From: Cryptomeria japonica
Lineage: Eukaryota > Streptophyta > Pinopsida > Cupressales > Cupressaceae
DNA: 64,000 bases
Reading direction: 5' to 3'
Assembly: GCF_030272615.1 (NCBI RefSeq)
Contig: NC_081405.1
Location: forward strand, 154,983,613 to 155,047,612
The notes below the pieces were generated by a model. The model was not told the origin of the DNA and ran no database searches. It worked only from the letters and a program-made list of their open reading frames with translations. Position numbers and translations under genes: made by a program. How positions within the stretch are numbered: the stretch's first letter is position 1; each line of letters opens with the position of its first letter. Below, piece by piece: positions 36,319-47,384 of this stretch.

Positions 36319-39300
36319 TTATAACTGGGTAGTTACAATTTGAAATAGATCCGCCAAAATCAAGTTTATACTCTCTATAAACTTTTTACTGTCTCTTATT
36401 GCCGTCTCTATTCTTTTAGCTATACTGGTGAGGTGCTGCAAATGCTCTATCGATGTTTTCTGTCCCTGTATCAGTGCCTCAGATATTTCCTTCCGCAATG
36501 ATGCTAGATAGTCCAATCTTGGACTCAGTTTTAATCTCAGATGCTTTGCCTTATTCACTATTCTCTCCTTTTCTCTTTCTAATTTAAGTAACTCTTCCTC
36601 AAAAGTTGTCATCTTCTGTTCAAAAACTGATAATGTATCAGGTGAGTTAACAAAATTATCTGCAAGTTTATCCTGTACCTTGCTTATTTTCTTATCTATG
36701 TCTACTGTCAAAAAGTTTGTCTTATAGGTATCTTTGTATAGAGTTTTGTACTCTTTCAATAAGTTACACAGTTTTGGTAGAAGTGTGTCAAAATCCCTAG
36801 TACACTTCTTTATTTGATCTTCAAAGAATTTTTTCTTTTCAATTTCTACTTTGTCCTTCAATGTCTCTTCCTTTATTTTCTCAATGTTATCTATGATATA
36901 TTTACACAAAGTATCAAGTTGTCCTAAAGAATCTTTATTGTCTATATTATAGTTAGGAGCAATTACCTTCAAAATTGGGATTGTGTCATCTATAGCTTTG
37001 TAGGCCTTTGAACTACAATCTGTTATCCTTTTGATTGAATCCAAAAGTACTTCAGTTACATTTGTTGGTTTGTGGCCTGCTGAGAAGGAACCAACATTTT
37101 GAATTCCGTTGGTGGAAGAAGTAACCAAGCTTGTTGTGACCCCTGGTAGGTCTGTTTGTGTTTGCATTTCTTTAAGCAATGGTTTGTGTACTTCTCCAGT
37201 TGCCGGTGGCACTGTTTCCTCATGAACCTATTCCTATTTCTGTTGCTTTTCTTGTTGCACTGTCTCAGTATGAGCTTCTGCCTGTTGTTCTTTATCATCT
37301 GCCGGTTTCTCCTATGTTTTAATAGTTTGCCTAGCTACCAGTGGCTCACTAGCCATTTCAGTCTTACCAGTTGTATCTTTGTCTACCACAATGTTGATCT
37401 TTTGTGTATCAACATCTACTGTGTATAAGGCTTTAGGATTAGGATTGACATCCTCTACTTCCATACTTTCAGCTGTCGGTTGATCTTCTGTAGTTGCTGT
37501 TACCGGTGATGTAAAAGAAGGTGGGAATAAGTTGTCTTTTACTTTAATACTCGAAGGTCCACCAACCTTTCCTTTTCCCTTGTCTCTTTCTTTCTGATAT
37601 ACCTTTATTGGTTTGGGGTTTCGGTATTCTTCCTATTTTTCTTTTTCAACTAGGAATATATCCCATGCATTTTTTGTTTCTTTAGTCAACTCATTGTCTC
37701 TTCCAACCATTAATGCAATGTGTTGGTGTGCATTAGAGAATACTGATCAGTTGGCTTCAATAATTAAATCATCAATTTCTTTAGGTGAGTTCACTGGGTA
37801 CATAGCAAGTAGCTTTTCTATCTTGATTTTCTTGTCAAGTTCTATTACTGCTTGTCTCCTTGCTTCCAGTCTTTTGAATAGTTCATCTAGTACTTCATCT
37901 ACAACATCCATAAAAAATTTCTTATACATGTCCATATGCAATATAACATTGTTTTCTACTTGTTCTTTTCCATCTGCTGTCAGAGTGTCATACAATTTCT
38001 CTATATTCTTCAGTTTTCCCTTCCTCTGTAATTTCATTCAATAGCATATCAAGAGGAGCCAGGTTTTGTTTTGTTCTCTTCTTCTTCTTGGGTGTCAGTT
38101 TCTTCTTTGGTGTAGTCTTCATAACAGGAGACCTTACTGCTTGTTGTTTCTGTCTTGTCCCCCTAGGTGAGGGTGTGGTTACCGGTGAGGGATTTATTTT
38201 CCTTACAACTCTTTTGAAAGTTGCAGGCATGTCACTCTCTGAAGAAGTGCCTATCGGTGATAGATGAGTCTTAGGTAGTAGAGTTCCTAGCTCATCCTCA
38301 GTGATACCGGTTTGTTTTAACACATCTTCTTTAATAGCCTTTGCCTGTCTAGAGCCTCTTCTCACAATTGCCTCAACCTTCTTCACTCTCTTCTTAGATT
38401 GAATTTGTTTTTCTATGGTCTTAGCACTACCAAATACTTCTTCCTTTGGTTCATTTGGTTCTTCTAGAAGTGCTTTAGCATAAGTCTCAATTATATGATC
38501 ATCTGTCTCATAGCCCATCTATGTTACCCAGATTGCTCTTGGGATGATTGCTTCCATCCAGATTTCATCCTTTTTTATTACAAAACATATTTCATCCTTA
38601 TATTTCTCAACAATATTTTGTGATAATCTTATTCTCTTCTTCATTTTGGCCTTAAGTGCTTGAAAGAAATCATGGATATCGTTTTCCTTATCTTCTCCCA
38701 TATTGTTGAATAATTCTGTTAGCTGTTTACCTACCGGTATATCAAATCCAAGTTCTTTTAAACCTATATTGGGAACTTGTTTGGTTAAATGTAGCATCAA
38801 ACATACTAGCAGATTTCCAAACCTAAAAGTTCCTTTCTTATCCTTCTTAATCTTGCCTAGGTTGTGAATTAACTCATCCTTCAACCACTCACATATATCA
38901 ATTTTTGCATTATCTGTGATCATGTCATAAGCACTTTTAATGCATAAACTTGAAACTGAATTGAGTCTATTTGCATGAGTTGCCTTATACCCTAATATCA
39001 TGCTGATAAACCTTACATTGATGTCGGTTACATCATTGACTCTAAGGGACCTTTTATCAGATGTAGCACTAGTTAGCTTAGTAACTAGGTCATTGGAGAC
39101 CTTCTTAGTTTTGTCTAGCCTTTTACCGGTGGTTGGTAACCCTGCAATAGCTTTCACAACTTCCTTGGTGATTTTGTGAATTGCATCTAACCAAAAAAAT
39201 TCACCATGTACCCTGCTTAAGACTATCCTAGTCACATCCTTGGGAAATTCAAGAATGCAGAGGATTTCAGTAAATCCTAGGGTTTCAATGATTTTATGTT

Positions 39301-39565
39301 CCGGTTTCACATTTCTAGAGTTATCACATATGATAGTTTTATACATAGTTTTGATCTCTTCATCTCTCAATTCCTCTATGTTGTAGTGAATGTAAATTCT
39401 GGGGTCTTCAGCATAAACAACTCCTTTTGGTATTTGTGAGAAAGCACCTACATTGTCATCTTTCTTTGCTACTTCGAGAACTAGTTGAAATACGGGCCTA
39501 GGGAATTTTAAGACCTTGAATACAGTAGGGTTTGCTATATATTCAATTGTAGAGGTGGATGCCAT
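36319..39565 (-). pseudogene. Element B ORF2, ~1,080-codon accessory protein
   Basis: Best copy of the family-specific protein. From ATG 39565 the first 348 residues are open: a predicted globular domain with GAFSQIPKGVVYAEDPRIYI, RVHGEFFWLDAIHKITKEVV and GTFRFGNLLVCLMLHLTKQV. After one stop (38519) the same frame continues into a highly basic middle with KKRVKKVEAIVRRGSRQAK and TTPKKKLTPKKKKRTKQ (about 38400-38060). A single shift near 38010 leads to a helical block (37747-38037), an acidic and Gln-rich linker with a few stops, and a coiled-coil C terminus (37212-36319). It lacks the DxD/YxDD, D-S/T-G and HHCC-DDE patterns of pol proteins. The basic middle suggests nucleic acid binding (inference). 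Element A has the same blocks in the same order. The N-terminal domain distantly recalls the so-called putative plant transposon protein domains, but I cannot confirm this. Confidence 0.72.
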
Positions 39566-39870
39566 GATGATAAATACCTTTTTCTACCTTTGGATGGATT
39601 GATTGCTTGAAGTGCTTCACCTCTTTGCTCGAAATCCCTTAGCTCTGCAAATTTCACGCTCTATGAATGTTTGAAATCACGGTGAAATGAAATGGAGCCA
39701 GAACCACAATTTTATAGTGTTAATTTGCCATCTACCACATTAAACGCATGCCGGTCAAGTATTCAATTAACATTGTCTATTGGTAATGAAGTAATTTCCA
39801 ACTTCTCATCTCTAACCGAGGGAATAATAACACGTGTCATTAGATCGCCAAACCCTCAAGGAAACTTTCT
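39566..39870 (-). other. Gag-ORF2 spacer of element B
   Basis: About 300 bp between the end of gag and the start of ORF2, AT-rich, with no frame on the coding strand. The equivalent spacer in A is 4394-4777. A splice acceptor or an internal initiation site would be needed for ORF2 expression; none is evident. Confidence 0.5.
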
Positions 39871-41004
39871 TCAATTTGATGAAGAACTTCTTGCCGATGG
39901 GGCATCACTTTGTCCTGCTAGTGAAGCATTGATTGGTTCTACCGATGGAGGAGTATTCCCAATATTTAGATCAGCTTTTCTAATCCATTATTTTGAGAAT
40001 TCTTGCTTAACCTCTTAAACTTTTTCTTTACCTTTCAAGCTAGAACTTTTGTTGTTTGCAGGTGATCCTTTACTTCTACAGAATTTTGCAATATGCCCAA
40101 TCTTGTTACATGCATAACAAGTCACATTATTCTTGTGAATAGCTTTCCCATAACCTATGCCGGTTTATGTTCTGCATTGATTAGATAAATGTCCAAATCT
40201 TCCACAAACATAACATCTCACATTCATTCTGCAATTTTCAGAATTGTGACCAACTTTGTTGCATTTAGAACATTGACCGGTGGGTGTGTTGATATTGTGA
40301 AAATTTCTAGATCTACATTCATTTTCTCTATGACCATACTTATTACAGTTAAAGCATTTTCCATTGAATTTATAAGCAGTAGGTTGCCTTACCGGTTTGT
40401 TGTGATCCTATGTGTTTGCAGTATTGAAGCTTTCACCAACTTCAAAGCCAATTCCAGAAGTGTCACCTTTAGGTTTTTGATTCTTCAGTAAGTTACCAAG
40501 TTCCCCTGAGCTTTTCTTGAATTTTTCTTTATGTTGATTTGCAATTTCTAGTTCTCTTTCTAAGACTTCTTTCTGTCTCATCAGTTCATTGGAGTCATTC
40601 TGAGTGTGCGTCAAATCTGTCTTTAATAGATCATTTTCATAGCTAAGTCTTGTGTTCTCATTTGCTGCATCACTTAGTCTTCTAGTCAATTCTTCTTCAT
40701 TCTTCTTCCTATCTTCAATCTCTTTACAAAATCTCATAGTCATATCCTGCATCTCATTCTTTGTAGTTATGTTCTCCAGTTTCAGCTTACTTAACATATC
40801 ATTAAGTGATTCCTTTTCATCATTCTTATTTTGCATCTTTTCACAAAGTTCTCTTCTCTTATTTCTTGAAATAGTAAGATTCTCTTGAAGTGCCTGAATG
40901 ATATCCTGAGCTGCTTTTAGATCATCTTCTAGTTTGATATTTTTCAATTTTTCTATATCATAGTCTGAGAAAGCTGCTTCAAGTTGCTTCATCAGATTTT
41001 CCAT
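39871..41004 (-). pseudogene. Element B gag with four CCHC zinc knuckles
   Basis: A 377-codon frame with no frameshift from ATG 41004 to the stop at 39871. Residues 1 to about 195 form a long coiled coil (IKLEDDLKAAQDIIQALQEN onward). Then come four consecutive knuckles: CFNCNKYGHRENEC (about 40345), CSKCNKVGHNSENC (about 40265), CYVCGRFGHLSNQC (about 40200) and CYACNKIGHIAKFC (about 40110), and a Ser-rich tail. Four in-frame stops interrupt it (after NTANT near 40410, then near 40166, 40013 and 39992). CCHC knuckles bind RNA in retroelement gags; most plant gags have one or two, so four in tandem is unusual. It aligns along its length with element A gag. Confidence 0.8.
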
Positions 41005-41063
41005 CTTTACCGGTGTCAAGATCTTCCTCAAGCTATTAGGCTTCTGAAAATAGAGGACCATGA

Positions 41064-41075
41064 TCTGATACCAAT
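41064..41075 (-). other. Primer binding site of element B
   Basis: On the coding strand ATTGGTATCAGA follows the end of the 5' LTR, the initiator-Met class, as in element A. Confidence 0.78.
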
Positions 41076-41863
41076 TGTTAGGAAACTCATAGATACTGAG
41101 AGGAGGGGGGTGAATCAATATCTAACCGGTAATTAGAATTTCTTAACTTAAAACATGCAGAACAGATTATAACAGTGTACCGATATGCAAGAAATAATGA
41201 AATAGATAGAAGAAAGAACATCCACATGAAAAGCACACCATAACACAAGGATTTAACAAGGAAACCCGATGTGGGAAAAACCTCGGTGGGATTTGTGACC
41301 CACAATATCTACTTACTAGCCAATAAGAGAATATTACTTACAAAAGGGGGCCTGCACATACAGGAAGGCCAACTGCCTAGAGCTCACTGCTCAATGAGAA
41401 GTCTCACTGACTTACAATGTGGATTATACAAATCCAATATCTTGTACTACTTTGCAATAGCATCTATAATTCTTGATCCAATACCGGTTTCTGCATTGTT
41501 CTTTACATAAAACCTTTAACCTATATTTCACATAGTAGGTCTGCCTAATATCTTCCCATTTCGCTTACATACCTTACATACAAAATGTCTACAATGATCT
41601 CTTTTATATATAAGAGTCATTTTAAAACTTGCCAAGTCAGCTTACTAGGTTTTTACAATAATAAATAAAACGTAATATAACAAAAATCTTGTCGGCCTCT
41701 ATGCCAGTGTAGAGTGTGATCTGTTGATGTCGGTGAACTATCTTGCTGGTGTAATGCCTTGTCGGTGTAATGCCTTGCCGGTGCCATAGGATTGTAAGGT
41801 TGCCATCATTGACAAAACCTTCAATCACATACAATGTCTCATTGAAGTGTGCATATGCCAACA
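41076..41863 (-). repeat. 5' LTR of element B (complete)
   Basis: 788 bp, TGTTAGGAAACTC to ATATGCCAACA on the plus strand. A 17-bp unit (gtgtaatgccttg with neighbours) is doubled at about 41750-41780 relative to the 3' LTR. Confidence 0.85.
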
Positions 41864-42090
41864 CAAACTTCCACCTTTTGATCGGTGTGAAAACATGAAT
41901 CAACAAGTTCTAACCACTTGGTGATTTCAGCATAGTGAAACAAAACCCAACCTTACTGGTTGAGGATCACAGTCTCAACTAGTAAGGTTTACCCTTGTGG
42001 TTTGGGACTATGATCTTGAGCAGGAAGGCCAACCTTGTTTGGACTAGAGAAAACAAAAGCAAAAAGGTCGAGGTTTCAAACCCCAACCCT
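41864..42090. repeat. Palindrome array, right part, with right 130-bp repeat copy
   Basis: 41864-41993 is the right copy of the flanking direct repeat. The array then continues with weaker palindromes at about 41995-42031 and 42067-42089 (arm GGTCGAGGTTT), and ends in a run of 15 A near 42100. Confidence 0.65.
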
Positions 42091-43290
42091 ACATATCAAA
42101 AAAAAAAAAAAAATCTTACTTGGACAATGATAATTTGATGAAGACTCACAATGCTAAGAAGACTCACAAAGTTAAAAAAGACTTAGCAAAATCAATAAAG
42201 AAGGGTATTTGATGAACTTAAAAATCCATTAGGACTCAAAATGATTTTTGGGTCTAGAAACTCGAAATACATTTGCATTTCAAATTTCTAGGCCTATAAA
42301 GTAACAAACCAAAACATAATATGTAATGTCGGGTCTAAAACCTAAATTGACAAAATTAACAAAATTAACAAAAGTTGCACAATCAGGTTCAGAACTCGTA
42401 TTAGCAAAAAGACATAAAACTCTTTAAAACACTTAAAACTTAAATAAACAAAAAAGGAGACACAAATATGATGAAAGACTAAGACTTATACTACCTTGAA
42501 ATTCATGCTTAGGACCTTCCTGGCATTTAGAAAGAAAAAATTGAGGGGGCTTACCCTAATTTTGTCTGATTGAAAAAATTGAGGATAACAGGTAGAAAGG
42601 GATTCACCTAAGTCAAACCCCATTTTTAGGAACTAACCTTCAAATTGAATTGATTTGAACTTGAATTGAAAGCATGCTGTTAGGTAGTAGAGCCTAGAAC
42701 TAAAAATGGAATGTTTATATACCTTCATAAACCTTCTCGATGTTGAAATGCTCATGAAGATGTTGATGCTAACTTGAATGGGTTGACTTTAGGAATAGAA
42801 GATCATGGATCCCATCACAAATGCATAAATATGAAAATTACTCCTAACCTTCAATGCCTTGATTCTTGATCCCTTGCTCTTGAATTGAACTATCTTTTCT
42901 TGTCTTCTTTTGTGTCTATATCGTCAAGCTTACTCAAAATGAGGGAGGATTACTTGCTTATATACCTCTCCCAAACATTTTAGGGTGCATAACTCTAAGA
43001 AGGCTAACATGGCCGCATAACCATGTTGATCGTTAAGTGGTTCAAGTTTTGGGCCAAACATGGGGGATCATGGCACATGTTTGATTGGCCCGCTCCTAGG
43101 AGCACGTCACCCTAGGTGCCTTTCTCCCTCCATTGTGACCCCAAATTTTGACCTAAGGTCCAAAATGGGAAGGGGAAGTCAGAATGAGATGCTAAATTGG
43201 GTTGGATCAAGCATGTCAGGCACGAAAGGCCAAGTATGCTAAAATATGGCCTAGATAACCAAGAAAATACGTAGGGATGGAATTTACGAT
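42091..43290. other. Non-coding AT-rich stretch
   Basis: Begins with poly-A and repeats of gaagactcacaa (42138-42175). No protein-like frame is recognised. The last part (from about 43060) leads into the gypsy protease fragment and may be part of the same old gypsy element. Confidence 0.4.
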
Positions 43291-43770
43291 GCTACACTTA
43301 GACAACACTCTAGAGGATTCCTCAATTCCTAATTATCTAAATATCGACTAATTTTAGGCCATGGTAGGACAACTTACTACTACTGATCACATCACATTTA
43401 TAGAGCACAATGTCCCTTCACACATGCCTATTCATAATTACCCCCTACACCTAGAAGTTTTCATTTATAAACATAAAATTAGATGAGTCTTGGTAGATGG
43501 AAAAGTGGACCTAAACATTTGTACTCTAAAGTTAATCAAAATATTGAGTTTTTTTGAGTGAATTGATGCATCAAAAAGGATTATCATAAGGGCCTATACT
43601 GATGAGTAATTCCCTTCCAAGGCTATTATCACTCTTCCAATTAGAGTTGGTCCAATATTTGAAAATACATTGTGTCAAGTCTTGGACCTCGATCTTCCAT
43701 ACAACCTTCTCCTCAGTCATCCATGGATTCATGCCATGAAGGTCGTCCCCTCCACATACCACCAATTCTT
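43290..43770 (+). pseudogene. Ty3/gypsy protease-region fragment, truncated
   Basis: Plus-strand remnant homologous to part of element E pol at about 55260-54790: PLHLEVFIYKHKIR, VLVDGKVDLNICTL (aspartic protease active-site block, with DGR-A-G in E changed to DGKVD), IDASKRIIIRAY, ITLPIRVGP and QVLDLDLPYNLLLSHPWIHAMK. At least two stops and loss of homology after STYHQ mark it as a broken fragment. It is in the opposite orientation to E and more diverged, so it is a separate old insertion. Confidence 0.78.
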
Positions 43771-45061
43771 AAAATTAATTAATTTGCATTCATTTGAATT
43801 AGTATTTAATATTTTTAAATCAATTTGCATTCATTTTCGTTTAGTATTTTATATTTTTAAATCAATTCATTTATATTATGAATATTATCACTACTAAATG
43901 TAGAATTTAAATTCTATGATTTATACTCTTCAATATAATATTCAAATTATATATTACTATTGATGTATTTATTGCACCTACTTTTGGTGCAAGTGCTAGT
44001 CTTTACATTCATTGGGATATGCACATACACAACTCAATTTTGAAGAGGGATCATAGGATAGGAATAAAAAATGATCATGTATTGATTGAATTTTAATTTT
44101 CAAAGATTTAATAATTGAGTTTACCTCTCTTTTTAGAGTTGCCTTGATAGCTTGAAAGAGCAAAGACAAAGCATGATAAGAGTGTTAAAGGAGCTCAATA
44201 TAAGTAAAAATTTGCTAATAAGGTCTAAATAAAATTAAAGTACAAGTAAATTAAGGTAGTTATAGACAAATTTCAGTAGTCACGTTGGTCCAAATATTTG
44301 TTTTCTTACTAGTGTGTGGAGAATATCAAGACTTAGCCTATTTAGGTCTTGTAAACTCTTATCTCATATCAGCATGTATTGTATTTGTTGTTGCTGCAAC
44401 AATAACAAGTTTATCTTAACCTTGACATAGAAAAGCTAGAAATACATAAATTAGGTTTATATGTTAAGTTGTGTTGGAAAGAACTATTCTTATGTTATGT
44501 TGTATGGTTCTTGAAACCCTTGAGTCATTGTTGATAGCCACATACAACTATCAGTTGAAATAAAATTGATTCTTAAACTTAGAAGCTAGGGTAATGATCT
44601 AAACCTTATCTTAAACTTGATTTACAATGGAAACATACACATGCATGATCTTGTGATTCAATCTTGAAAATAAAATTAATCCTGAAATAGTTGAGTTAAT
44701 ATGTGAATGAGTTCTTTTTAGAACAATAGAGTGATTTAATTATCTTGTTCATTCAATTATTGAGAGAAACAATATAATTTTTTTAATTAGTTTAAAGTAT
44801 AAAACAAAATATTATTCATACATTTGTATATATATGTAAGTTGTAAAAGTATTGAAACTAAGAATGCATGGTTACTAAAAGATGGATGTTTAAAACAATA
44901 TGAATGGGAAGACCTTGAAAACTGTTTTCTAATCAAGAGGACAAGTAGTAGTTGTGCCTTATTCATACTTATTCTTATTAAAGAATTATACATGTATATC
45001 CTTGGGGATTCTAGATGATTATGAACTTTGTATGAGTTTTAAGGGTCAATAAAGATGAAAT
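43771..45061. other. AT-rich non-coding stretch with a ~46-bp tandem repeat
   Basis: Two to three units of about 46 bp containing aatttgcattcattt and tttttaaatcaat lie at 43785-43870. The remainder up to the element E target duplication has no coding or RNA-gene signature that I can support. Confidence 0.45.
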
Positions 45062-45066
45062 CATAC
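45062..45066. repeat. Left target-site duplication of element E (CATAC)
   Basis: Identical to 61956-61960 after the other LTR. Confidence 0.92.
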
Positions 45067-46564
45067 TGTGAGGTAGGAATTCGGAAACCATCAAAGCATA
45101 TATAAAAACTAACCTAGCTCAATCACGAAAGCACAAATGCAATGATCTATCCTAAAACACACTCAATAGAGACATGGAATAAAAACATTCAATACTAAAG
45201 ATTATGCAAACCAGATGTAGATTTGAATGCTCCTTCATGCGGCTCCATTGTCCTTCTTTCTTCTCCAAATAGCCTTTGTTTGTGGATCTCACCTTCAAGT
45301 GCACACACCTAATGTGAAAGCAAGATGGATATTGGCACAAGAGTACTCAAAGCGTGATTGATTAGAAATTCGATAACCCGATTATTCTCATTAGTTGGGA
45401 TTGAAGAAATTCATCCAATTTATAGAGAAATTGGAGAAAAAGATCAAATTAGCATGATTCAATTTGAATGGAAATTGCAAATCAAACATGTCAATTATGA
45501 CAAATTATGACAAATTATGCACTTTCTATGCAAAAATTGATTGATTGATAATTCATGACAATTTATGACAAATTTCTATGTCAAAATTGATTGATTGTCA
45601 ATTATGACAAATTCTAACAAATTGAATTGTCATTCCCATGGAATTAGGAGATGAAATAGGAGGGAATTGAAATTAGAAATTAGGAAATTAGAAAATTGAA
45701 ATTGATGAGAATTAGGAATTAGAAATTGAGTAAATTAATTAATAATTTATCATTTATTAATTAATTCACAAAAGAGGAATAATTAGCCAATTAAATGAAC
45801 ATTTAATTATAATGAGAAGACTTAGGATAAATAAATAATTTATTAATCCTAGAGGGAGAAATGACAAACGAGGTTAATCATAAAACCTTAGAAGATGAAT
45901 TAGCAATGCGAGAATGACAATTAGGTCTTGATGAAAGATAATTAATGTCGATCATGATTTTGAATTGATAAATGACCAATGCAATAAATGATTTGATTGA
46001 TTGACAAACTAATCGAGATTGATAAAGAGCCCAAATTGATAGGCGCCAATTGACGAGGAAAAATGACTAATTGATCCAAATTGACATGATTGAGAAAGAC
46101 AATGATCGATGACAAATCGATTGCAAAATTGAAGAGATTAACAAGGACAACGATCGATGACAAATCGATCGCAAAATGACAAGATTGAAAATGATCACGA
46201 TCGATGACAAAATGGATAAGAGGACAACGATCGATGACAAATCGATCACATGATGATAAGATTGAAAAGAGGACAAAACCCTAATTAGGATTGACGATGT
46301 CCAAAATGATGACAAATAAGTATGCACATTGATGCGACAGGATAAGATTGACCAAAATCATGACTAAAGATTGTTGTCGACAAGACCAAATTTGAGAACA
46401 AGATGATTGAAGAATGTAGAAGAGTGACTCGATGCTCGCAAATGATAAAGATCAAGTGTGAATCATAGGAGAAATGTTAATGCGACGCAAAAAACCTAAA
46501 ATGAGGCAATGTGCAAATGTTAAAGTATGACTCCGCAAGTGTTGACCATTTTTAGGTGTCTACA
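45067..46564 (-). repeat. 3' LTR of element E
   Basis: 1,498 bp; on the plus strand TGTGAGGTAGG to GGTGTCTACA. It contains several gatcgatgacaaatcgat palindromes (46104-46250) and repeated attatgacaaatt phrases (45490-45620). Confidence 0.92.
46104..46250. repeat. Four spaced CGATCGAT..ATCGATCG palindromes in the LTR
   Basis: Units at 46104, 46151, 46198 and 46228. The best, 46151-46171, is CGATCGAT-gacaa-ATCGATCG, an 8-bp perfect inverted repeat with a 5-bp spacer. The same series is present in the other LTR at about 61496-61640. Spacing is 30-50 bp. It may be a transcription-factor site cluster in U3, by inference. Confidence 0.7.
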
Positions 46565-46580
46565 TTTTGCCCCTCTTTGA
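46565..46580 (-). other. Polypurine tract of element E
   Basis: Plus strand TTTTGCCCCTCTTT, that is AAAGAGGGGCAAAA on the coding strand, abutting the 3' LTR. Confidence 0.75.
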
Positions 46581-47089
46581 GACAATGCAATTTTAAGTGT
46601 TGTTTCAAAGAATAATAATGAAAATGCCCCATACAACTGACAATGACATATGCATGCCCCCTCGAGGAATTGGCCGGAAACATGCAGAAAAGAGGCCAAT
46701 TGATCGATAAAAATGATAGGATCGAATGGACTGACAATTGGAGATCAGATGCATGAAGGACAAGCAATTTAAGGTGCAAAAGATGGTGACCAAAATAAGA
46801 TGGAGAGGGTGCACATCCATCTATGCACTGACAAAGATCTATAAATGAGACCAAGAGGGTGAAAAGAGCTCATTTGCACTAGCCAAAGAGAAGGATTTAT
46901 TGCTCTGGACAAGGACACTTGCAGAGAGATGGTGAACATTCCAATGGCGGACCACCTCAGAGAACGTGTACGCACGTACAGATGACCAGATGACATAGAA
47001 GCAGCGGTATGGATCTCAAAAACCCATATTTTCAATTTCATGAATTTTGATCGCTTGGGGGACATTGCGGGGCCCATAGAAACTACAAA

Positions 47090-47220
47090 AACTGAGTTCT
47101 ACGCCTGTGTAGGGTGAATCTTGCGCTTGTGTTATGTCTTCTACGCTTGTGTAAGGGTACACAGGCACAAGTTATGTGACACAGGTGCAAGAGTTAAGAC
47201 ACAAGCGCAATTGTGCAATG
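47090..47220. repeat. Cluster of (t)ctacgcctgtgt units in inverted arrangement
   Basis: Three units reading like ctacgcctgtgt (47101, 47125, 47140 regions) are followed by three in reverse orientation (acacaggcacaag and variants, 47160-47205). The same unit is tandemly repeated six times near the other end of element E (60245-60362). It lies about 200 bp upstream of the antisense PMD frame. Confidence 0.65.
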
Positions 47221-47384
47221 AAGACTCAATTTGGGTTCGAAACTGCATGCAAAAGATCCGAAAAGGGGGGATAAGGGTAGGATAGGGTAAAATAGATAAA
47301 GAACACCCTGAGTTGGTCATGAAACAAGTAAATGTAGTCTGTAGGAACAAACCCTAAAACTGACAAAATTGTGCCCCAATTGTG

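Larger units (their letters stand above)
35391..41863 (-). mobile_element. Element B: non-autonomous LTR retrotransposon (gag plus ORF2)
   Basis: Minus-strand relative of element A with gag, ORF2, primer site and polypurine tract, and no pol. The 5' LTR (right) is complete (41076-41863, 788 bp). The 3' LTR (left) begins only at the position equal to base 50 of the other, so its outer 49 bp are missing. LTR differences are about 5% by eye, plus a 17-bp internal duplication in the right copy. Its gag and ORF2 are long frames with few lesions, so B gives the best view of the family's proteins. It sits inside the palindrome array. Confidence 0.85.

Noticed and set aside
44824-45018. 64-residue plus-strand open frame
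   Set aside because: No homology or repeat support; length is compatible with chance in AT-rich DNA.
45152-45340. 62-residue open frame found twice (also at 60560-60748)
   Set aside because: It lies inside the paired LTRs of element E, so the duplication reflects the LTRs and not a gene.
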